A stretch of 64,000 nt of DNA from Melampsora larici-populina 98AG31 (Eukaryota > Basidiomycota > Pucciniomycetes > Pucciniales > Melampsoraceae): contig NW_006768795.1 in the NCBI RefSeq assembly GCF_000204055.1, forward strand, positions 859,211-923,210, given 5' to 3'. The position numbers were made by a program, and so were the translations under genes. This document shows, in pieces, positions 1 to 13,124 of this stretch (within the stretch, counting starts at the first letter, position 1; each line of letters starts with the position of its first letter). The notes below the pieces were generated by a model. That model did not search any database. It was not told the DNA's origin and saw nothing but the letters and a program-made list of their open reading frames with translations.

Positions 1-1713
1 ATGAAGTCTGAGATGTGAATGAGCCGACCTGAGTCTTTAGATCGAAATTCAGTTGTTCCAGGCATGAGCCACGACAGTCAAGGACGCTCTTTAGCATGTA
101 CAGTGGACTCGTCGTGATAAACAAAAACGGTCTCGCGTTTGTCTCCAAGGATCTCAGGGTCAATCGAAACAGATTGTTCAAGATGCTCGCCAACATAGAC
201 TCGGGATCTCTTACGAAGTTCAGCAACCTTGGCTAAGAACCGAGTTCAATATTCAACAACATCCGGTCGTTCGTGGCCATCGAAATACAACGATTTGCGA
301 TACTCCTGAGGGCAAAACCCAAGGCGATGCATCCAGCGATAGCTTGTGACTAGAGAAATCGATTGGCCTGGATGAGAAACTGGTAGAGCTACATTGTTGA
401 TGTAGTCCCAGAAACGTCGTGGAGTAACCTGGGCGAAAAAACCGTAAAGGAAGCGATCAAAGTTTGATTGATCGAGCTATTCTTTAACAGTTTGTACAAT
501 AATGAAAACCAACTGACCTCGCCAGGCTTCTTTGAAGAAGACCAGGTAATTATTGCAGCAGAAAGCTTGGGGTCATCCAACATTGAAGGATGTTTGGACC
601 CAAATCCTGACTGAGAAAAGATCAAACTTCCAAACGTGTCCAGGTGTTTAGCTTGGGCTCGAGTCTTTCTTGCTCTTCCCACACCCGAGGTAAATTTCCT
701 TCAATTGTTGGGAATTCGACGCAAAGAAGCTTGTGCTGTAAGTATTGAAGCTTGAATGGCCGGTGATTTTGCTTTTGCCAATGAGAGCTCCTTGCGACGG
801 TAATTGAACTCCCTGAGCTCATCCAATACTAGATTAGAGACATCGTGCTTGGGGTTAGCTTTGTGTGCAGCCTCGTATTTGATTTTAGCTCTTTTTATCT
901 TGAGGTCAAGTAAAGTCCACTCGTCATCAATTTCTTTCAAACGTTTCTCTTCTAACAGCTTCTCTGAAGCTTCCTTTTCCTCTTGAGTAACTTGAACTTT
1001 CTGTACTGATAAAGCTATCCACTCTTCATATTCTGCATCGACTTGATGGACTGTATTTGCGGTTTTGAGCTCGTCTGATAAGTCTTCAGTATGATTGGAT
1101 TCATTATCTAAATCAGTGCTACATTGATCTGATTCAATATCTATTGTAATGTCAGAATTTGGTGTTGTATGTTCATCGGGTGACACCACTGATCTTCCAG
1201 CAACATCAGTCGGAGGTTGAGGCTTGGCCCAATTGTCCATAAAGCCGGTGTTTTTACCGACCGCTGCCTGAGCTTTCTTTCGGCGATTATGGGAGGTTTG
1301 TTTGGGAACTGGTTTTGAGATTAGCCGCTTGTTGAGGTGATTTGGGTGAGGGATTGGCTTTTTATAGTTTTTTAAGTTTCCAAAGTGGTTCTTGCGCTTT
1401 CCAACGGCTGGTCCGCCTGAGTCGCGAGTGAGGAAGACTGGAAATAGTTTTTGATTAAGGTCATCACCACATTTATTTTCATCCTCAGAGTCCGCTATTT
1501 GATTTTTGATAAATGAGATAATTTCATTGTCAATTCTAATTCTTTCAGCTTCATTTGCTCGTCGTGATTGTTGAGCTTTTTTCGTTTGGAAATAGCCATT
1601 AATTAAAGATCTCAGATGATGATATTCTTCAGTGCTATAAGATAATTGAAAGTCTTGATGCGGAGCAAGGTTTGTCAGACTGTCTGCACCGTGAATTTTT
1701 TCCTCTGTGCCTG
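1..1713 (-). pseudogene. Decayed DDE-superfamily transposase, runs off the left edge
   Basis: The minus strand carries one open frame from about 1713 to 701, with an intron acceptor near 1714. It encodes a charged N-terminal region with a coiled-coil-like stretch. A frame break follows, then a block from 682 ending in LDDPKLSAAIITWSSSKKPG. An apparent intron (donor near 521, acceptor near 432) leads into TPRRFWDYINN, then YRWMHRLGF and FDGHERPDVVEY, then VYHDEST. I recognise this order (helical domain, W-x2-LGF, DGHERxDVVEYR, HDES) from fungal DDE-endonuclease transposons, but I cannot name the superfamily. The frame has TGA stops at 246-248 and 78-80; the first sits where the motif expects Arg, so CGA to TGA is likely. 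It is broken and truncated by the window start. Family confidence moderate, pseudogene status high. Confidence 0.7.
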
Positions 1714-3020
1714 TTCAAATCAACATAGAGTATGTTTAAACTTAAATGTGTGTTTTCTACGTGTATTTTTTCTCAGAAATATCAAATTTTACTTGTTCTG
1801 ACCCATCTCAGCAAACTAACCCCTAACCTAGCAGCTAAATTTTTGGTTTTTCCAAATCCCTAACATTTGGGACCGGTCCCAGACCCGGGGCCGGGGGATG
1901 CAAGTGGTAGCACAAAGTAGCCTTTAGCTACTGTATGTAGAAAAGGGGCAGTTGAGGACCTTGATGCCCGCTTTCGACTGCGGCTGCGGTCAAGTTTGGC
2001 TGACGCGGGGCCCGGGCGTGCCGAAATAATACGGATATAGCCCCGTGAAAAGCGGGCGTCGAGTATTACCCGGGGGGGCGCCAAATAGTGCTGTCCATTG
2101 TTAATTTCTTACCAAAAAGGATTCAAAAACTTCATCAAAAGGTACGATCTAGAGCTCCAGACCATTTTAATTCGTCATCATTCCTCATCCATCACCATCA
2201 TCATCATCATCGTCATCTAGACTTTATCAATCTTACCAATTCTCATCAAACTTAATCCCAATTTAATTTACTTCTTCATCACTTCTAATCTTCGCCTAAT
2301 CAACTATCCTTCAGATCTCCATTAGTTTGATCTAATTCTTGAGAAAGTGAGGAATCACGATGATATGGTACCCAGGTGGACTCTCCTCCAAATTCTTTGA
2401 GTAGGTAACGTTTGTCGATATGCATCAGCAAGTCTTGACTAGACTTGGAAAAGACGATCTTCGAGCGTACAACAGCTATGTCGATCAAAGATAACGAAAT
2501 GCGTAAAGTTGATTGAAGGATTCGATAAATTGTTCTATAAAGTTGTTTAATGAGTTTAAGCCTTCGGAAGACGATTTGAAAAAAGGAAGTATTCAAGACT
2601 CTTTTACTTGGGGATTGTAAGTAACAATCTCTTTAATTCAAAGTTGATTTTCCATTCAAGAAACTCAATAGTGTTTTTTTTTCATCAAGTGATAATGAGT
2701 TTGGTCAACATCCTTTCAATGCACCAGTGTAATGGATATAGTCATGCTTCATTTGACGTGATTTTTCCTCTTGAAATGCACTTTTTTCTGTCTCGTTATT
2801 TTGCACTTATACTTTTTTTCTGAAGTTTCTAGCATATCTGTAACAGTAGTTCTTGAATTTGTAACAATGCCTAAGATCCTTTCAATACCCCAGTATAACT
2901 AAACATACTGAAGTACAATCTTCCATTTATCTTCTTGATCACTTTTTTCTGTCTGAAATTGTAGTTTGTATTATTATTTTGAAGTTGTATTTTTTTCAAG
3001 ATTCCTCTCGTATTTGTAAC
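1714..3020. other. Intergenic; GC-rich island at about 1858-2090
   Basis: No gene is supported here. The stretch from about 1858 to 2090 is strikingly rich in G and C (runs of GGGCCCGGG type) in an otherwise AT-rich neighbourhood. It resembles in composition the GC-rich hAT MITE at 57797-58162, but I could not find matching terminal repeats or a target duplication. Two weakly similar blocks at about 2711-2736 and 2874-2900 share a CATCCTTTCAATGCACCAG-like core and suggest an old local duplication. Confidence 0.4.
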
Positions 3021-3310
3021 ATTAGCATATTCTTTGCAAAAACAATGATATCTGACAAAGTTAAATAACTAAACCCGTGAACATACATTGATCCACTTTT
3101 TCACTTCATCGAGCGGTCCTATTGAAGTGAGTCATTTCAAGCGTTAATGAAGAAACCGGGCCAACTTTGAGAACCCCTATTAGCATATTCTTTGCAAAAA
3201 CAATGATATCTGACAAAGTTAAATAACTAAACCCGTGAACATACATTGATCCACTTTTTCACTTCATCGAGCGGTCCTATTGAAGTGAGTCATTTCAAGC
3301 GTTAATGAAG
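3021..3310. repeat. 132-bp direct duplication with 26-bp spacer
   Basis: Bases 3021-3152 and 3179-3310 are near-identical direct copies, each beginning ATTAGCATATTCTTTGC and ending GCGTTAATGAAG. They lie just downstream of the 3' end of the dipeptidyl peptidase III gene. The high identity points to a recent local duplication. No open frame or terminal repeat is associated. Confidence 0.85.
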
Positions 3311-3477
3311 TAAAACAAGGCTGTGCTCTCAAAGCCGAGATCTCTAATTGTACAATACCAACTCAAGTTCACTACCTTGAATTCTAAAAAACATTCAAAC
3401 CAAATTCATTTCATTTTAAAACAAATCATTGATAATACAAACCTCTCAAAACCTTTGTATCTCCGCTCCTCAAAACC

Positions 3478-6400
3478 TTAAATCCCACGTTCAACAAAAC
3501 TTTCAATAACTCCTTCACAACTACTAGTATACTCTTTCAATTCTACTTGCTCTCCCTTGACAAAGGTATTAGGTTGAACAAAGATCTTTCTTGGTTGTTT
3601 TTTCTTTAAAACTAATTCTCTTAATTCTTTGCACCAAAACTCATTTGGTGGTTTAGTGAGATCATTATAAAATTCTATAGGCAAAACCGAAAAAAATGTT
3701 AGATTTTATAAAGGTTAAAGGGATTTGAAATGGTTGCTTACCTGATGCTCCTTTTCCATCTGCTGTTGATTTTCTAATTTGAATCTCATTCAAAAGTCTA
3801 TAAACAATCAATCATTTTCTCAATCAGATGTTTATCGAAAAAAATCATATTGAAAAATAAAATAAAACTTACTTTCCAATCACATCTTTTCCAATACTCA
3901 AAACCTTCTCACGATTAACATGGACAAAAGCATCAACTAAAGCTCCAGTGGAATCTCGAATTTCTTCAAGTGTTGCAATCTCATGTTTGAACAACCAACA
4001 AGTAATTCCCATCTAGAAAACCCAATCATACAAATCAACATCCCGTTTCCAGTTTTTTCTCTCTCTGGAGGTTTCAACTTACTCTGGCTTGCATATGCGC
4101 TTGACCGTGTTTTCCAGTTTGAGGATCATACCATTCTAATGCTCTTATACCCGCTCTAGCCATCTAATTTAATCAATCAATTCATCAGTGACCTTTGCAT
4201 ATCAAAGTCACCCTAGGTTAAAACAGGTTACTCAACTAGTAAGAATGTCATGTACTGAATAGTTTCAATATCTTCCTTACTCTCATACCCAAAAATCTAA
4301 CCCCAAAAAAACAAAAATCAGGATCTTAGAATGGATGCATATAGACAGAAGGCAGAAATGTATACCTTTAATATCTCAAGGTTAGAGCAAAGATAGAGCG
4401 CAACCGCTTCAGCTCTACATTCTTCCATTGAACTTGCAACTAGACCAAACTTTGATCCATAGGTTTCACCAGGTTTGTACCATGAGGTTACAGGTTTTCC
4501 AGTTCTATTCAAAACAGCAAACCAAATGAATTACTAGGTGATTTTGGAATGAAATTTGAAAGAAGCTTACAAAGGATTGACAGTTGTTTTCGGATCAAAA
4601 CTATTGCGAAAAATAATCGGTGAGTCATCAATCTTTTCAAATAATTCAAGAGAAAAGTTTAAACCAACTTAAAAGTTCCATCGGCATTTTCTTGTAATTG
4701 TTTTCCACTACCATGACCTAGTAACTCATGATTAGCCACTTGTAAATCAAATGTTTTACTATCCCATTTTTCATATAATTCTCTTTCATTCGGATGTATA
4801 AATGTGATTTCTTCATTTGGTGCTTTTGCAGATAAAATATTAGCTCTATTGTAATAAAAAATCATTTTAGGTATGAGTAAGATGGGTTTTGAACGGATAA
4901 GAGTTTGAGAGACTTACAATGAAACGTTTTTGAAACCTACTGATTCTCGAATATCAAAATAACTAATAAAAGAATCATGATTTGTCCGGTAAGCAAGATT
5001 CATTCAAACGCAAGCAAAATCTTACAACAGCTTCATGATCCAAACTTGATCTTGGTAAAAAAAACACTCACTTTGGAATATTAATTCCAGCAGGAATTCC
5101 ACCAGTAGCAAAACTTAAAACTTCTAAAGCAGTAAAATCAGGTCTTCTAAACACATCCACTTCAAATTGGACACCCCAAGGTAAAGTTTTAACTAATCCG
5201 TCAGCTTGATCTACCAACTTTTCAAATTTAGAAGATAACTCTTTATTGACTATAGCTGTGAAACCTTCCCATTCAGCTCTTTGTGCAAATGGATCTACAT
5301 AAGCTTCTATATGTCCTAAATACGTTTCGACTACTGGTCCCACATCTTTCACCCATGATTTTGAGGCTTCTTTATGCGAGTTCATGTTTCCTGTTTTGAA
5401 ACATTCTATATAATCATTGATCATCGTTTCTCGTAAAGGTGTACCACAGTATTTTTTAGCTTCTTGGAGTGCTTCACAGACTTTACTCATTGGGACTGAG
5501 AAATCGGCGGCTTGGAGATGGACTGTGGGCGATTTTTGGCCGGGTTTGGAGGGGAGAGGAGAGCTTGGGAAAGATGAATCTAATGAGTTTGATGAAGAAG
5601 CGATTAAAAGAGTAAACTCGTTTGCAGGACGCTTGATAAGGCTGGTTTGGAGGGGTAAAGTTGGAAATGAAGTACGAGTCGAGTTCAGTGAATCAGTTAT
5701 GAGAGAATCTGATGAGAAAGACTAAGAGCTTACCGGGTGTTAAGAGTACTAAGATGATGAAAGTCACAAAGAGCTTGAACTTCATTAATTTCTTCATCGG
5801 TGATATCTTGACTATCAGGATAATAATTAGATAAATGACCAGCAGAAGGTTTTCCAATATCTAAATGACCAATTGGCTCAAGACTATAAACAGTGTCAGA
5901 TATCTAATACAGATCATTTAATTGCACGCGTCATTAGTAATCTTCATTTTTGTAATCGAACTTGAATCAGATTTTACAAACCTTTTTCCAAAGATCTTTA
6001 GCTGCCCCAGATCGTTCAGAAGCTGAGACTAATGCTTCGAATGCAGAAGGTTCACAACGTGGAATAAACTTGGTAGCACCAAATGATTTATAATTGCAAA
6101 GGTTCGAAAGGGTCTGTGTTTGGTTCAAGAATCAAAAAAGATAACCATCAATATCTCAATTCGAGTGTATCAATGCTTTTAGATCACTTACTTGTGCACA
6201 ATAATCTAAGAGATAATTCCATTGTTCATCATTTAACTTTGTACGGAGTTTAAGATCTTTGAAAGAAGTTGGTTTTTGAGGATCATTAGCGGTAGAAAAA
6301 GCCGTCACGATGAAATCATAAATATCTTCAGCAAAAGGTGTCCATTGGTTCTGATAATCAAACAAAAATGAAACGGAAAACATTTGTCAATCAATACTGC

Positions 6401-6697
6401 TCAACTTTTTTTCCTTTTCAAAGACAAGTTGTATAAAAGTTTAAAACTTACCATGATGATTCTACCACCTGACCAACTAGCTTGACTCATCCAATGAGCA
6501 TAAAGTTTTTCTTGTGAAGTTAATTTAGTAAAACTTGAAGAAATGTTCAAAGAACATATCGGAGGATTTAAATCAGCCAAGTAACGAGCTTTTTGAGAAG
6601 CTGATTGTGCCATTGTTCTTGTAGTTGATTTGATGAATGGTAGTTTGAATGGTTTTGATTTGAAGGTTGATCGAAATAGTAAAGTGAGAGTCATCAA
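3478..6697 (-). CDS. DPP3: Dipeptidyl peptidase III (peptidase family M49)
   Basis: This multi-exon zinc metallopeptidase releases dipeptides from the N terminus of oligopeptides, mainly in the cytosol. The diagnostic M49 zinc motif HELLGH (about 4713-4730) and the second motif EECRAE (about 4408-4425) are both intact, giving the two His and one Glu zinc ligands and the catalytic Glu. Exon 1 starts at 6697, or at a second Met at 6613 (MAQSASQKARYL). The upstream extension is basic and could be a mitochondrial presequence. It ends at a donor at 6446-6451. Later exons include WTPFAEDIYDFIVTAF (about 6340), VCEALQEAKKYCGTPLRE (about 5480), the HELLGH exon, the EECRAE exon and the last exon ending in VIESFVERGI, stop at 3478. 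Order and content fit full-length fungal DPP III. Exact splice sites were not all resolved. Confidence 0.93.
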
Positions 6698-8820
6698 GCT
6701 AAACTAAATGATCTGATCGGTTTATACCTTACCGTGTCCGTCGGTCCCTCACCCAAACTATAAACTCAAACTTTGAACTGTCACTGTCACTCGGATAAAC
6801 TCGGATATACAATACGGTCCCGGATCATCAATCGTTCGTTCTTCACAGTTCACTTCTTTAAGAGCACCATCACTCGCCATCGTGTTGGTCGTGTACCAAG
6901 TACATAAGCAAGTTTAGCAAGTTGCTCTCACGATGTTAAATATGTTGATTCCAAATATCAGGTTTTCGAAAACCAATCCACTTTCAGCCTTTGGGGTCGA
7001 AAATCTTTACCTCACTTCAGCGCAACTTTACTACATGACTTATAATATATGGAGCTATTAATCCTTCTTTCAGAAAAAACAATACAAGATGACTGACTTT
7101 TCGGAACTCACTTTAGGATATTGGGGTTGCACAGAGCGGAATTAAAGTCCTCTCAAGGATCTCAAAAGGCCTGATAGGGCCTGATAAACCATGACTAAGT
7201 AAGTGCTTTGAGATTCGAATTGAAAGTACGTGCAAAGACAGAGAATGTGTCTATATGTACTGATTTTGACAATGTGACTCTTTCAGTACTATCCGTGAGG
7301 CGAGTCTTAAGTCGCAGATATCAGACTAATTTCATGACTGCTGAGAGTGCAAGTAGTGATGGATTGGAATGCTCAACCGTGGTCAGTTTGTGAAGAAATG
7401 GGCGCTGATGGGCGAATTGGATGTGTACCGCACAACAGCATCAGAAGCCAGGGCCGGGCCAGGATCTAGTTCCATACCAGAATCAGGAGAGCGCATACAT
7501 CCAACAAGCGAAACCAATTTCTCGAAAACTCGAACCTCAACTGCGATCGATCGTTAGATTCTCTGGCTCGTATATGCAATTCTGGCATTCTCGATTTGGA
7601 TGAACCTTTTGGATAGAATGTTTATATCAGTCTTAAATTAGATGTATGTAAAAGGTTAGTCATGAAATCTACTAAGCGCGATATTTTAGGTACGATTTAC
7701 GCTGAGTTCTGGTTTTGATTTGATACTTGCAAGGTACATGAAGTGTGATAGATGAGGATGATTCAAACAGCTTTAGACGAGTCGCTCTATGGACACCGCG
7801 TGCTCCCCTGACAGTGAAATGAATGTCTATGCTTGCGCTAGCACAATTATACTCGGTCAGACAAGCTGGGTGAGAGGATGTGTGGTTTCACCTTGATAGG
7901 GTCTGGTCAAAAACCAATTGAAATGGTCTTGACATGGACTCTCAACCGTCGATTCTGATCACAGCCCTGGTCAGCTAAGAGAATGCCAAACATCAGAGTA
8001 AGATGAGTTGAAACGGATGAAGTTGCGATGGCGAATTACTATCTACATCCGTATGTCACTGGCTTTATAATCCCTTGCTTTTACTTGTACTGATGTTTTT
8101 AACATCTTCTCCAAGTTCAATAGAGATCTGAACAAGAACCATGATCGTACGAAAGACTTCTCAATTGTAGAATGTCATCTATCTCTACAAAGGAGGGAAA
8201 GTGAAAGGTTCGATAACAAGATGCATTAAATGTACATAGACAAGTCCCTTGCACTTTATCTCTATACCTATGTGCAAAACTTCAATTGTTTGGTAGTGTA
8301 GCATTTCCTATATCACATTCAAAGAAGGTGCTTGGATTTTTTTGATTTTTTTGAATATTATATGCTGTAGTCTACAGATCCTTACCATTGTAGTCACAAG
8401 TCACATCATGTTATGGGCAAAACGATTATCTTCATCGTCATCTTTGAAATGCACTCTCATTGGATCACTTTGATTGATATCCCAAAAAACGTATCCAGAC
8501 ATAAGTCCACCTCATATCTCACATCAAATGATCCACCAGATATTGATTATTATAACATTTTACAAAATTGAGCGTGATCCTAGTGAATGTAGCCAAAGTA
8601 ATACTAAATTTCCCCACACTTCAAAAAAATCACTAAAAACCACCAACAGAACTTCAAATGAAAGACTTGGAACTATTATGAAAACATTCCCGACCGTCGA
8701 GGCAGAGCGGACTCATCACCTACAGATGCAATACTAAATGTCAGTCCAAGAAAAAAGAGAAGGGAAATCAGGGGGTTCAGGAAGGATATGACATACCATG
8801 ATCAGATTCGATGGAGTTCT
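6698..8820. other. Intergenic, no gene seen
   Basis: About 2.1 kb upstream of DPP3. Only short unrelated frames occur on either strand, and no protein motif, terminal repeat or RNA gene is recognisable. The first few hundred bases should hold the DPP3 promoter, but I see no convincing TATA box or other element to mark. Confidence 0.4.
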
Positions 8821-9375
8821 TCAAACTTCACAAGTTAGAAAAGGACGAGGAGGACCGGGAAGACCACAGCTTGAGGGACCTTCACCTAAAAGCGATCATC
8901 AAATCGGGAAAATATTGTTAGAATCGATGAAAGAAGAAGTACGAAGAACGATAGCAAAGAACGATAGGAGAAGATCACATACCAAGGTCGATCTCGACGA
9001 ATTCAGATGGAAGGGGCGTCAAAGATCCTCTAGCAGGAGCAGGAAGGATAGCATCGACCGGTTTCGGAGGAATAGGACCCATTTCAATATCTTCTTTGGT
9101 CTTGATGAAAGGCTTCTTGGGAGGAAGATCAAAGTATGAATAAAGAGTTTGAGCGAATAGAACAGCTCAAGAAATGATGATGGGTAAGTTTCGAGCGATA
9201 AGTTTTAAAACAAATTTCTCTGGAACCTCGGGTGGGAAAATTTTGGTAGTGAAGGATATTCTGTTCACTTTTTTTGTAGAAACACTGTCAATGAATTTGA
9301 GCCGTAGAGACACGCCGGACCGTTTTCTTTGGTCGCAGCTTGCCGGCCAGTATTGACTGAGATCAAGCGTTCAAA
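8821..9375 (-). pseudogene. Possible decayed or unresolved coding region
   Basis: On the minus strand a frame is open from about 9375 to 8983 except for one TGA at 9167-9169. After the TGA it reads AVLFAQTLYSYFDLPPKKPF and continues to LPSEFVEIDL. A plausible intron follows (8886-8982, GTATGT...TTTTAG), then a short exon ending in RPFLTCEV with stop at 8821. Proline-rich protein-like composition and a clean splice pair suggest real coding sequence. The TGA may be CGA mutated, or it may lie in an intron ending TTCTTGAG near 9167. I do not recognise the product. Confidence 0.3.
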
Positions 9376-9730
9376 GTCAAGAAGCCTCCTGCATGATATC
9401 AAAATTGATGACTTTGAGGAAACGCTGACATTATGTTGTAAAGTGAGTCATCATTGACGCCGTCTAAGAATTTCTAATCCACCCCTGGCAAAGAATTCGA
9501 CAGGCAAGCTTTTGACTCCCTTTTGAATGTTCCCTTCAAAGATTCAGATCTGATCAATTCATAAGGATGATACGGAAAAGACTGATTGAATTTGTTTAGT
9601 ATGTTTGGTTGGAAAGACCGATGAAGCCATTCCATCATGAAGACATTTCTTTTTGAAATTCATAGAGATTCCATTCTATAAATTTATACCTCATTGTCTG
9701 CATCATCAACTTCTCCCTCACTCTGCTGGA

Positions 9731-9850
9731 CTTGCTTTGCTGTCTTCTACTCTTTTATCATGTCCATTATTTGAATGCACACGTTCGTATTTCTCTTGCT
9801 TTGCTTCATTCTACTCTTTTATCATGCCCATTGTTTGAATGCTCGTATTC
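9731..9850. repeat. Short tandem duplication, about 68-bp unit
   Basis: Two imperfect copies of a pyrimidine-rich unit lie in tandem, each containing a CTACTCTTTTATCATG core followed by CCATTRTTTGAATGC. No gene is involved. The surrounding 9380-10260 stretch has no other supported feature. Confidence 0.7.
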
Positions 9851-10261
9851 ATATTGATGCTTGCATTCATATTTATGGAGCTGGTTCAGATTTCAAAAAC
9901 CACCGATTGGCAGGATTCAAAATCGTCTTGTGAAGCTCACGTGGAACAAAGGAACAAACACCATATTACAGATGTCATTTCCAATATTTTTGAGGAATTT
10001 ATATAACAACCCATGCTCCTCCTGACCCAACAGATCTTTGTTGCCCCAGCAAAGCTTTGCATCTCAATCAAGTGATCACTCATATGTGTATTGATTGTGT
10101 TTATAACGGTAAAAAGGTGAAATACAAAAGGTCTTATTAATTTACATTTTAGTAGCAGTATGGGTGTTTCAATGATGATTGAAAGAGACCAAGTGAAAAA
10201 ACAAAACAAGAGAAAAAGATTTGAAAGAGAACAAAAGATCAATGATCATAAAGGAGTGCTT

Positions 10262-11936
10262 TCAAGATGACAACCGTGGTATCAATTCAACAGTATCGAG
10301 ATATTGTAAAGAAGTACGATCTCGAAGATAAACATCTTGGGCTTTAATTTCAATCACCTTACCATTGGCTAGCGTCATCTTACCATAGTTATATTTCACC
10401 TTATGATCATCCCTGCGCGGCCAATCCCACTCGGCATCTAGTAAACCAAACTTGTGGGAAACAAATTCACTGACGGTCTTCAGTTTCTCATCAAGTAAAA
10501 CAAAGCCTTCTTCTTCGTCGGATTCGGAGTCTGAATAATCGCGCTTGTCGGGAGCATCAACTCCAAGGGTCTGAAGACTTGCCCAAGCGGAACCGGGCTG
10601 TTCGATTTGTTCTTTGATGCGAGAAAGTACGTCGGTTTCGTTTGCGTGGATATCAAAGTGTTTCAGTTTCGGAGCTTGAGACATAACATCGATCAGTCTT
10701 GTCTCTTCATGCATTCCTAGGTATGCTCGCACCGAGAGATCCTCTAAGACCACAAATTCTTTACCGAACTCAATCTTGGGTTGTGGGATTTCATGGGGTT
10801 GACTGATCTCAGGACCAAGCAGTAGGCCCAAGAGCGTTTTACGGAAAGCCTTCGCCACAGAAAAAATAGCCTCGCCATAAAGTCTAGGACACTCAGTCAC
10901 CTTGAGATACTCTAGAGGGCACTTCCAATCTAATCCACCCCATCCTTGACGTGGTGCAATGAGACCTTGCAAGTGTAATCTTTTGAGCTTGGTCAATGAA
11001 CTGAGGGATTCACCCATCAATTTGCCAATTTCTTCTTCGTAAGAGAGTTTACACCGACACTCATCAATCCATCGGTATACGTCCGTCTCTTCACGAGAAA
11101 TCACAAGGACCTCAAGATTGGGTAAACTTGCGAGCGTCTTAGACACCATCTCCTCAAAGGTTGACTGGGTATCGCGTGAAATGTATTGAAAAGTGACCAG
11201 ATTGGTAAAGGTAGAAACGATTTGAAGAAGGTTTTTTGAGGAAGTCGAGTAAACCTGCTTTGGATCATAGATATCAAAGGAGTAAGATCTTCCAGTATAA
11301 CTTCTTCCTAATTCCCAACGCAAGTTGGTGATCGATTGAGGATCGACGGTTTGAAAGAGTTCTTCAACTTTCTTAAGAAGATTCTTAGTCTTTTCCGTCC
11401 GTGAAACCGATTTGTGCTCTGGGTACGAAGCAGTCTCAAAGCTAAAGTTTATGGCACGGGTATTGTCTTTGATGAGTTGACGATGACCTAGTATTCCTTG
11501 AAAGTCCTTGATTGCCGAATCGAGACTTTTATCATCATCAGCTTCAATGCCTACCAACAATTGAAGTTTCTGAGAGATAGAGCCACAGGTCGAAAAAGAA
11601 ACAAAACAGATCATTAAGACTGGATAATGCAGCATATATGAGATAAAAAACAAATAGTCTCACCTGGTAACACAAAGACTTGAGTTCCTCAAGTTCCTCC
11701 TTGCTAGACTTTTTGCTTTGGAGTTCTTGGACCAAATCATCTACATTCAATGTAACAGAAAGGTGAGAAGAATTAAGTCGACGATTCGGAAGTTCAAGTA
11801 AATCTTTAAAAAATTCCTCACACTGATGTTTTCGGTCGCTTGGACCGCGTCCGCCAAATACACTTACTACCTCTGTATTGGAGGATATCAATTTATCCTT
11901 CAGAGACTCTGGCTTCGGTGCGTTGGCGGAAGTCAT
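10262..11936 (-). CDS. Leucine-rich-repeat-like protein, function unknown
   Basis: Two exons join in phase. Exon 1 is 11936-11664 (ATG, 91 codons) and exon 2 is 11569-10262, around an intron with donor GTGAGA and acceptor CTCTCAG. The product is about 526 aa. The N-terminal third is helical and charged, with KSSKEELEELKSLCYQ at the exon junction. The C-terminal two thirds carries irregular leucine-rich units such as LPNLEVLVIS, LTKLKRLHLQGL, LEYLKVTECPRLYG, LEDLSVRAYLG and LKHFDIHANE, spaced as in F-box/LRR-type proteins that basidiomycetes have in many copies. I see no clear F-box, signal peptide or membrane segment. An acidic DSDSESDEEEG-like patch lies near the end. LRR assignment is moderate; partner and role are unknown. 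Confidence 0.75.
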
Positions 11937-13124
11937 AGTTCTTCTTTCTATGAAATTGATTGGTTAATGAGATAAGATCTTGCGAGGAAAGTTATAGGAA
12001 ATTTTTCAAGTGAGATGTATAAAGGATATTTGATATTGAATGACAAAAGTAAGACGGTGAGTGATGGATGGTAAAGGTGAAGCAGATGTGACAAATGAGT
12101 ACGAAGTCCAACACTGAATGATGGATATTCATGGTGGAAAGCAGACATCGATGACTTGATTCTAAGAAAGTGCTTTTCACTGGAGAGTTTTGATGATTAC
12201 CAAATTCGGAATGATACATGCCATTGCAAGATTTGTATATACATATCTTGGAGCGCTTTGAAGTCATCGTGTCATTGAATGAATATGATGAGTTATCTTT
12301 TGTTAGTTTTGGAAGAATTGGCAAATCCGATCAACTTGATATCGATCTTGGATCGTATTGCTTTTTCGGTGCAAGTCAAATCTTTAGCTTGCTATCAACT
12401 TTTTAGCATATCCTTCTTCATCTCAAACTCCCATAAAATCCAGAACCGTTCTTGCATGTTAATTCTTCAAAGTCACTTTCATTCAATGGCAATGGCAAGA
12501 ATCGGGATTACCATATAAGGTTATCCCTTGATGCTTTCGATCCAACAAGGAAGACACTTCCCAATTCATGCTCACCGGAGCGACGATCAACTTATGTTGG
12601 CCAGGCTACACAAGCTCCGCCATACGCGAAACCCTCAGCAGTGAGCACGCTTTACCCTTCTAGCCTCTCGAGTCTCGAGGTCTTACGGGCGATAGCAGAA
12701 CTTTTACAGCGCTTCCGTGAATCTTTGGTTTTTTTCAGATAATTTTCACATTTCACGGACCAATACCTGTATGTCCAAAACATCAACAAAACCTTTTTGC
12801 CAAATCAAGGTTTTGACATATAGAGTGAGAGAGTGTCATATGTTGTGACATGTCTCTCTGGAGATCCATACGTTCCCATGTCGGTGTCAGCAAGCACGAG
12901 ATACGAAGGGCATCATGGAACCTTCCATGCAACGGAAGATTTCGTTCTCTATTCCCCTTTGTCCAACCCCAACCACCCAGCACTGTTACCCTTCCATACA
13001 TCCTCTTCTTTGTCAAATCAACATCTTTTCAGTTCGTCTCCAGTCAGGTTTGGTTTTTCAAACTCTCTTTCCTATCCGACTCATCTACTCATTCTGACTC
13101 ATGGTGTTGGACGATTCCAGCACA
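11937..13124. other. Intergenic upstream of Tc1 copy 1
   Basis: No gene is supported. The stretch 12698-12735 contains a 20-bp ACAGCGCTTCCGTGAATCTT core followed by a T-run. The same core recurs in reverse orientation near 25860-25882, so it is probably the end of a shared dispersed repeat. I could not identify the terminal inverted repeats expected for the Tc1/mariner element that follows. Confidence 0.4.

Noticed and set aside
1858..2090. GC-rich block as another copy of the hAT MITE at 57797
   Set aside because: Composition is similar, but the TAGGGCTGTGACCCGG ends and an 8-bp duplication are missing.
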